NCBI RefSeq assembly: GCF_010727945.1
Contig: NZ_AP022569.1
Span: 124,001-188,000, forward strand
Direction: 5' to 3'
DNA: 64,000 bases
From: Mycobacterium cookii
GTDB lineage: Bacteria; Actinomycetota; Actinomycetes; Mycobacteriales; Mycobacteriaceae
Both the position numbers and the translations under genes were made by a program. The notes beneath the pieces were generated by a model. The model had not been told where the DNA came from. It did no database searches and saw only the letters and a list, made by a program, of their open reading frames with translations. Of the stretch, positions 60,864-64,000 are shown one piece after another (the stretch's first letter is position 1; each line of letters opens with the position of its first letter).

Positions 60864-63089
60864 ATGACCAATGATCCTTTGCCCGACGGCCTTACCCTCC
60901 GCCAGAAGGCAAGTCTAAGCAGCGGCGCCTCCTTCTGGCGCACGAAGACGGTCGCCGGATTGCCCGCTGCGATCCTGACCGACGGGCCGCACGGAGTCCG
61001 TGCCCAGGTAGGGGCCGAGGACCACATCGGCATTTCCCCGAGTGCCCCGGCTACCTGTTTCCCACCGGCTGCCGGGCTGGGTCAGAGTTGGGATCCGCAA
61101 CTCGTTGAGCGGGTGGGCGCGGCCCTAGCCGACGAGGCCCGCGCGAACGGTGCCGGCGTGTTGCTAGGACCCGGCGTGAACATCAAGCGCGATCCCCGCG
61201 CCGGCCGCAACTTCGAGTACTACTCCGAGGACCCGCATCTCAGCGGTGTGCTCGGCGCTGCGTGGGTCCGCGGATTGCAAAGCCACGGCGTCGGCGCGTC
61301 GGTCAAGCACTTCGCGGCCAACAACGCGGAGCACGACCGGATGCGCTCGGATTCTCAGGTCGATGCTCGGGCCCTGCGCGAGATCTATCTCAAGAGTTTC
61401 GAACGAGTGGTCACCGAGTCTAGGCCGTGGACGGTGATGTGCTCCTACAACAAGGTAAACGGTGTCTACGCATCGGAGAACCGATGGCTGCTCACCGAGA
61501 TCCTCCGCGGCCAATGGGGATTCGACGGCGCGGTGGTCAGTGACTGGGGTGCGGTCGGTGACCGGGTGTCGGCGATGGCCGCAGGCCTAGACCTCGCGAT
61601 GCCCGGCGGCGACCTGACCCTGGATGAAACGGTCGTCGCCGCGGTTGAGGCGGGAAAACTGGACGAAGTCACGGTCGACGCCGCAGCCCGCAACGTCCTG
61701 ACCATGTTGCAGCGCATCGCCGACGGTGCGGCAAGTGCTCGTCCCGTCGACCTCGACGCCCACCATGCTCTGGCTCGACAGATCGCAGGGCGCTGCATCG
61801 CGCTGCTGAAGAATCAAGACGGCCTCCTCCCGCTCGACCCCAGTCGTGCCTTGGCGGTCATCGGGCCTTTCGCCGTGCAGCCCCGCTATCAGGGCGGCGG
61901 CAGTTCTCATGTCAACGCTGCGCGGCTCGACATCCCGCTGGAGCAGATTCGAAAACAGGCTCTCGGCGACGTCTCCTACGCCCCTGGCTTCGGTGTGGAC
62001 GGCGACGCCGATCGCCTCCGAGACGATGCTGCCGCGATCGCTGCGGACGCAGATGTCGCGGTCATGTTCCTAGGCCTCCCCGACCGCGAAGAATCCGAGG
62101 GATTCGACCGAGGCCACATCGATCTGCCTGAACAGCAACTGAACGTGTTGCGGGCAGTGGTGGCGGTTCAGCCCCGCACCGTCGTGGTGCTCTCTCACGG
62201 GGGCGCAGTCAGACTTGCCGAAGTGGACCGACTGGCGCAATCCATCCTCGACGGCGGTCTGCTTGGACAAGCCGGCGGTGGAGCGATCGCCGACGTGTTG
62301 TTCGGGGCCGTGAACCCTTCTGGCCGCCTTGCCGAGACGGTGCCGGTTCGCCTTGAAGACGTTCCCTCGTTTCTGAACTTTCCCGGGGAGAATTCGCAAG
62401 TCCTTTACGGCGAGAGCATCTACGTCGGCTACCGCTGGTACGACGCACGCAAGATCGACGTGACCTATTGCTTCGGTCACGGCCTGTCTTACACCACGTT
62501 TTCTTACGGCACGGTTCGCGCCGAATCCGACCGCGACGACCTCGTCGTCACGCTTCCTGTCACTAATACCGGTGATCGTGATGGTCGTGAAATCATCCAG
62601 GTGTATGTGTCCAAGCCGGACTCGCGCGTGCGGCGAGCGCCCAAGGAGCTGAAGGCATTTCAAGCTATCGACCTTGCCGCCGGAGCAACCGCGGAGGTAA
62701 CGCTTCGCATCACCCGCAACGACTTGGCCTACTGGGAGGAGCGTGTCGACGGCTGGATCGTCGAGGGCGGCGCGTACACGATCCACGTCGGCAGTTCCAG
62801 CAAGGATATCCGCGGCGCCACAGTCGTCGACATCAACGGTGACACGCTGACCCTCCCGCTGACCGAGGATTCCACAATCGCGGAAGTTATGGCGCATTCG
62901 ACCGCCGGACCGCTATTCGCCTCCCTCGCGGCGCAGAACATTGCCCCGGTGGCCGACGCGTTGGACAACGAATTCGGCGTGGACATCGCCCGGGTAGCGG
63001 CGTCGATCCCATTGGGCCACATTGCTGCATTCGGTGGCGGGTTCAGCCGCGAGACGCTGGACCGATTCCTGGAGCAAGTCTGCGAGTAA
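60864..63089 (+). CDS. Glycoside hydrolase family 3 beta-glucosidase
   Basis: The protein has 741 aa from ATG 60864; the open frame extends 17 codons further upstream without benefit. The order is N-terminal TIM-barrel (about 1-300), a sandwich domain (about 320-530) and a fibronectin III-like domain (about 560-680). Motifs are GPGVNIKRDPRAGRNFEYY, KHFAANNAE, and the nucleophile Asp in FDGAVVSDWGAVGDR. No signal peptide is seen, so it acts in the cytosol or is released by other means. It removes terminal beta-linked glucose (or a related sugar) from glycosides. Its place after an aromatic operon suggests cleavage of phenolic glucosides, by context only. Confidence 0.92.
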   Translation: MTNDPLPDGLTLRQKASLSSGASFWRTKTVAGLPAAILTDGPHGVRAQVGAEDHIGISPSAPATCFPPAAGLGQSWDPQLVERVGAALADEARANGAGVLLGPGVNIKRDPRAGRNFEYYSEDPHLSGVLGAAWVRGLQSHGVGASVKHFAANNAEHDRMRSDSQVDARALREIYLKSFERVVTESRPWTVMCSYNKVNGVYASENRWLLTEILRGQWGFDGAVVSDWGAVGDRVSAMAAGLDLAMPGGDLTLDETVVAAVEAGKLDEVTVDAAARNVLTMLQRIADGAASARPVDLDAHHALARQIAGRCIALLKNQDGLLPLDPSRALAVIGPFAVQPRYQGGGSSHVNAARLDIPLEQIRKQALGDVSYAPGFGVDGDADRLRDDAAAIAADADVAVMFLGLPDREESEGFDRGHIDLPEQQLNVLRAVVAVQPRTVVVLSHGGAVRLAEVDRLAQSILDGGLLGQAGGGAIADVLFGAVNPSGRLAETVPVRLEDVPSFLNFPGENSQVLYGESIYVGYRWYDARKIDVTYCFGHGLSYTTFSYGTVRAESDRDDLVVTLPVTNTGDRDGREIIQVYVSKPDSRVRRAPKELKAFQAIDLAAGATAEVTLRITRNDLAYWEERVDGWIVEGGAYTIHVGSSSKDIRGATVVDINGDTLTLPLTEDSTIAEVMAHSTAGPLFASLAAQNIAPVADALDNEFGVDIARVAASIPLGHIAAFGGGFSRETLDRFLEQVCE

Positions 63090-63442
63090 TCACGGGCCGG
63101 ATGTCTTGCTTACGCGAGCACTGAAGAGACCGACGCCGAGGTAGGGAATGTCAGGGCCCAATCTCGCACAACCGTACGGTCCTGAGATTCGTCACCAAGG
63201 TGATAAAACGCCTCCGACATTGGCTGAGAATCTGAAAGCTGCAGCTAGAGGCATCACGATCCGCCATCTGGTTTTGAGAACCTGCAGCTGCCTCGATGGC
63301 GTTCACGGACTGTCGTTCGCCGGGCTCGATGGGCACCTACCGGCCCCTTCCGAGGCCCACTAGCGTGGGGGCTGTCCAACAGCCCGCTTTCGGATCGGTG
63401 ATCTGCGGGCGATCTTTGTTCCGCGGCGAGGAGGAATCGGTT
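63090..63442. other. Intergenic region between GH3 and the last SDR
   Basis: 353 nt. A 71-codon frame at 63148-63363 has no recognisable product. The strong ribosome site GGCGAGGAGGAA just before 63443 belongs to the SDR gene. Confidence 0.4.
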
Positions 63443-64000
63443 GTGAAGGTTGCCGACAAGGTCGCCATCGTCACCGGCGGCGGCAATGGCATCGGTGGCG
63501 CGATTGCGGCCAAGCTCGCGGCGCAGGATGCCAGAGTCGTGGTCGCCGATCTGGACTCCGATGCCGCACACGCAGTGGCCGACGGAATCAACGCCGAGCG
63601 GTCCGGCGCGGCGGTCGGTGTGGGTGCTGATGTCTCCGACACCGCGCAGATCAAGCAGTTGATTCAGCGTGCGGAAAGCGAATTCGGTCGAGTCGACTTG
63701 TATTTCGCCAATGCGGGCATCACGGGCGTGTCGGGCCTGGACGTCACCGAGGACGAGTGGGACCGCTCCATCGACGTCAACCTGCGGGCCCACATTCGCG
63801 CCGCGCAACTGCTGGTGCCCGGTTGGGTCGAGCGCGGGGAGGGCTACTTCGTCAGCACCGCTTCGGCGGCCGGACTGCTCACCCAACTCGGGTCGGCGAC
63901 CTACTCGGTCACGAAGCACGCCGCCGTCGGCTTCGCCGAGTGGCTGAACATCACCTACGGCGACCAAGGTGTGCGGGTCAGTTGTCTGTGTCCGATGGGC
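63443..64000 (+). CDS. Short-chain dehydrogenase/reductase, 3' end outside the window
   Basis: The frame runs from GTG 63443 (Shine-Dalgarno GAGGAGGAA) to the window edge, 186 codons, and is not closed by a stop. The Rossmann motif [12 protein letters not shown], the acidic residue in [10 protein letters not shown] (favouring NAD), NAGITG, and the Ser/Tyr/Lys set in STASAAGL and [11 protein letters not shown] are all present; it is cut after SCLCPMG, which is the usual PG motif region. Substrate cannot be deduced. It is likely a separate unit, 353 nt after the GH3 gene. Confidence 0.86.
   Translation, partial: MKVADKVAIVTGGGNGIGGAIAAKLAAQDARVVVADLDSDAAHAVADGINAERSGAAVGVGADVSDTAQIKQLIQRAESEFGRVDLYFANAGITGVSGLDVTEDEWDRSIDVNLRAHIRAAQLLVPGWVERGEGYFVSTASAAGLLTQLGSATYSVTKHAAVGFAEWLNITYGDQGVRVSCLCPMG

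Overview
The window is mycobacterial chromosome. A PE gene followed by a PPE gene, a WXG100-type gene, and high-GC coding sequence with GTG starts and apparently leaderless promoters point to the genus Mycobacterium. A run of genes matches, from memory, the order of the M. tuberculosis Rv2789c-Rv2771c region: fadE21-like, sirR, ribF, rpsO, gpsI/pnp, pepR, nitronate monooxygenase, ald, aldR, metal-dependent hydrolase, ferredoxin-reductase-type oxidoreductase, dapB, flavoprotein. No phage, IS element, CRISPR array, tRNA or rRNA was found.

Layout. 1-5428: a tight lipid-degradation operon (MaoC hydratase cut by the window edge, SDR, acyl-CoA dehydrogenase, esterase, acyl-CoA synthetase). 5465-12576: conserved housekeeping block (DtxR-family regulator, ribF, rpsO, pnp, pepR, nitronate monooxygenase). 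12573-19997: amidase, the divergent ald/aldR pair, a metal-dependent hydrolase, an EphD-like hydrolase-SDR fusion, a flavin/[2Fe-2S] oxidoreductase and a small secreted protein. 20185-37422: one 17.2-kb gene. 37433-41494: dapB, flavodoxin-like protein, then on the minus strand a HAD phosphatase, a sulfatase and a small exported protein. 41595-45954: a fused acyl-CoA carboxylase and a histidine kinase. 46065-52593: an accessory stretch with a DUF4239-type membrane protein, a WXG100 gene lacking its core, PE/PPE, a SigH-like sigma factor followed by a 57-aa membrane peptide, a receiver-only protein and a NarL-type regulator. 52950-60418: a six-gene operon that looks like aromatic catabolism by meta cleavage, with a Zymomonas-type 2-oxo acid decarboxylase and an aldehyde dehydrogenase. 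60864-64000: a GH3 beta-glucosidase and an SDR cut by the window edge.

The most remarkable object is the 5745-residue protein at 20185-37422. It joins an AfsR/SARP-type DNA-binding and BTAD module, a class III nucleotidyl cyclase domain, a STAND-like AAA ATPase and a TPR-like helical region to an array of 33 NTF2/SnoaL-like domains: one leading A half and then 16 A-B pairs with a period of 807-813 bp. It reads as a giant cytosolic signal transducer whose usual C-terminal sensor repeats have been replaced by an amplified SnoaL array. Only 10 nt separate it from the essential gene dapB.
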